Source: UBA9732 sp963649615
GTDB lineage: Bacteria; Spirochaetota; Spirochaetia; Sphaerochaetales; Sphaerochaetaceae
Assembly: GCA_963649615.1 (NCBI GenBank)
Contig: CAVJIN010000080.1
Location: 1 to 5,241, forward strand
Direction of reading: 5' to 3'
DNA length: 5,241 nt
In this document: positions 5,206-5,241 of the stretch, piece after piece
Position numbering within the stretch: the stretch's first letter is position 1
Layout: each line of letters begins with the position of its first letter
The notes under the pieces: generated by a model
Told to the model about the DNA's origin: nothing
Seen by the model: the letters and a program-made list of their open reading frames with translations, nothing else
Database searches by the model: none
Translations under genes and position numbers: made by a program

Positions 5206-5241
5206 GATAAATCCATACTTTTCGACATTTTTAATACGTAT

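Noticed and set aside
1..5241. CRISPR array, tRNA, rRNA, IS element or prophage attachment site
   Set aside because: No spaced direct repeats, tRNA-like cloverleaf, transposase frame or flanking direct repeats were seen.

Overview
The window is AT-rich, has strong AGGAGG-type ribosome binding sites and sigma-A-like promoters, and carries gene families typical of low-GC Gram-positive bacteria. A Firmicutes/Clostridia-like host is the best guess. Another AT-rich gut or oral lineage such as Treponema cannot be excluded, because the region looks like accessory DNA whose families move widely.

Layout. Bases 1-254 are non-coding: a terminator-like hairpin that competes with a longer inverted repeat, then a good promoter overlapped by a long imperfect palindrome. 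Next come a MarR-type repressor (255-695) and, 8 bases later, a MATE-family drug/Na+ antiporter (704-2062), arranged like the mepR-mepA module of Staphylococcus aureus. Facing them on the minus strand is a remnant of an AlbA_2 (Schlafen-like) domain protein (2117-2452) that stops at the end of its N-terminal domain. An unassigned stretch (about 2453-2611) and an upstream region with an 8-base inverted repeat (2612-2652) lead to a class I SAM-dependent methyltransferase (2701-3312) and a GNAT acetyltransferase (3363-3869), apparently co-transcribed. The acetyltransferase overlaps by 6 bases, tail to tail, a minus-strand AAA_14/DUF4143 ATPase (3864-5144). That ATPase has its own promoter and a perfect 12-base palindrome at its expected transcription start (5166-5177).

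How the genes fit together. The MarR-MATE pair reads as a self-repressed, ligand-induced efflux unit. The methyltransferase and GNAT enzyme are small-molecule or macromolecule modifying enzymes whose substrates the sequence does not give; a link to drug tolerance is only suggested by proximity. The AlbA_2 remnant and the DUF4143 ATPase are frequent passengers of variable regions, so the window looks like an accessory patchwork. I did not see a clear new multi-gene system. The most informative signals are the palindromic candidate operators, one in front of each of the three transcription units.
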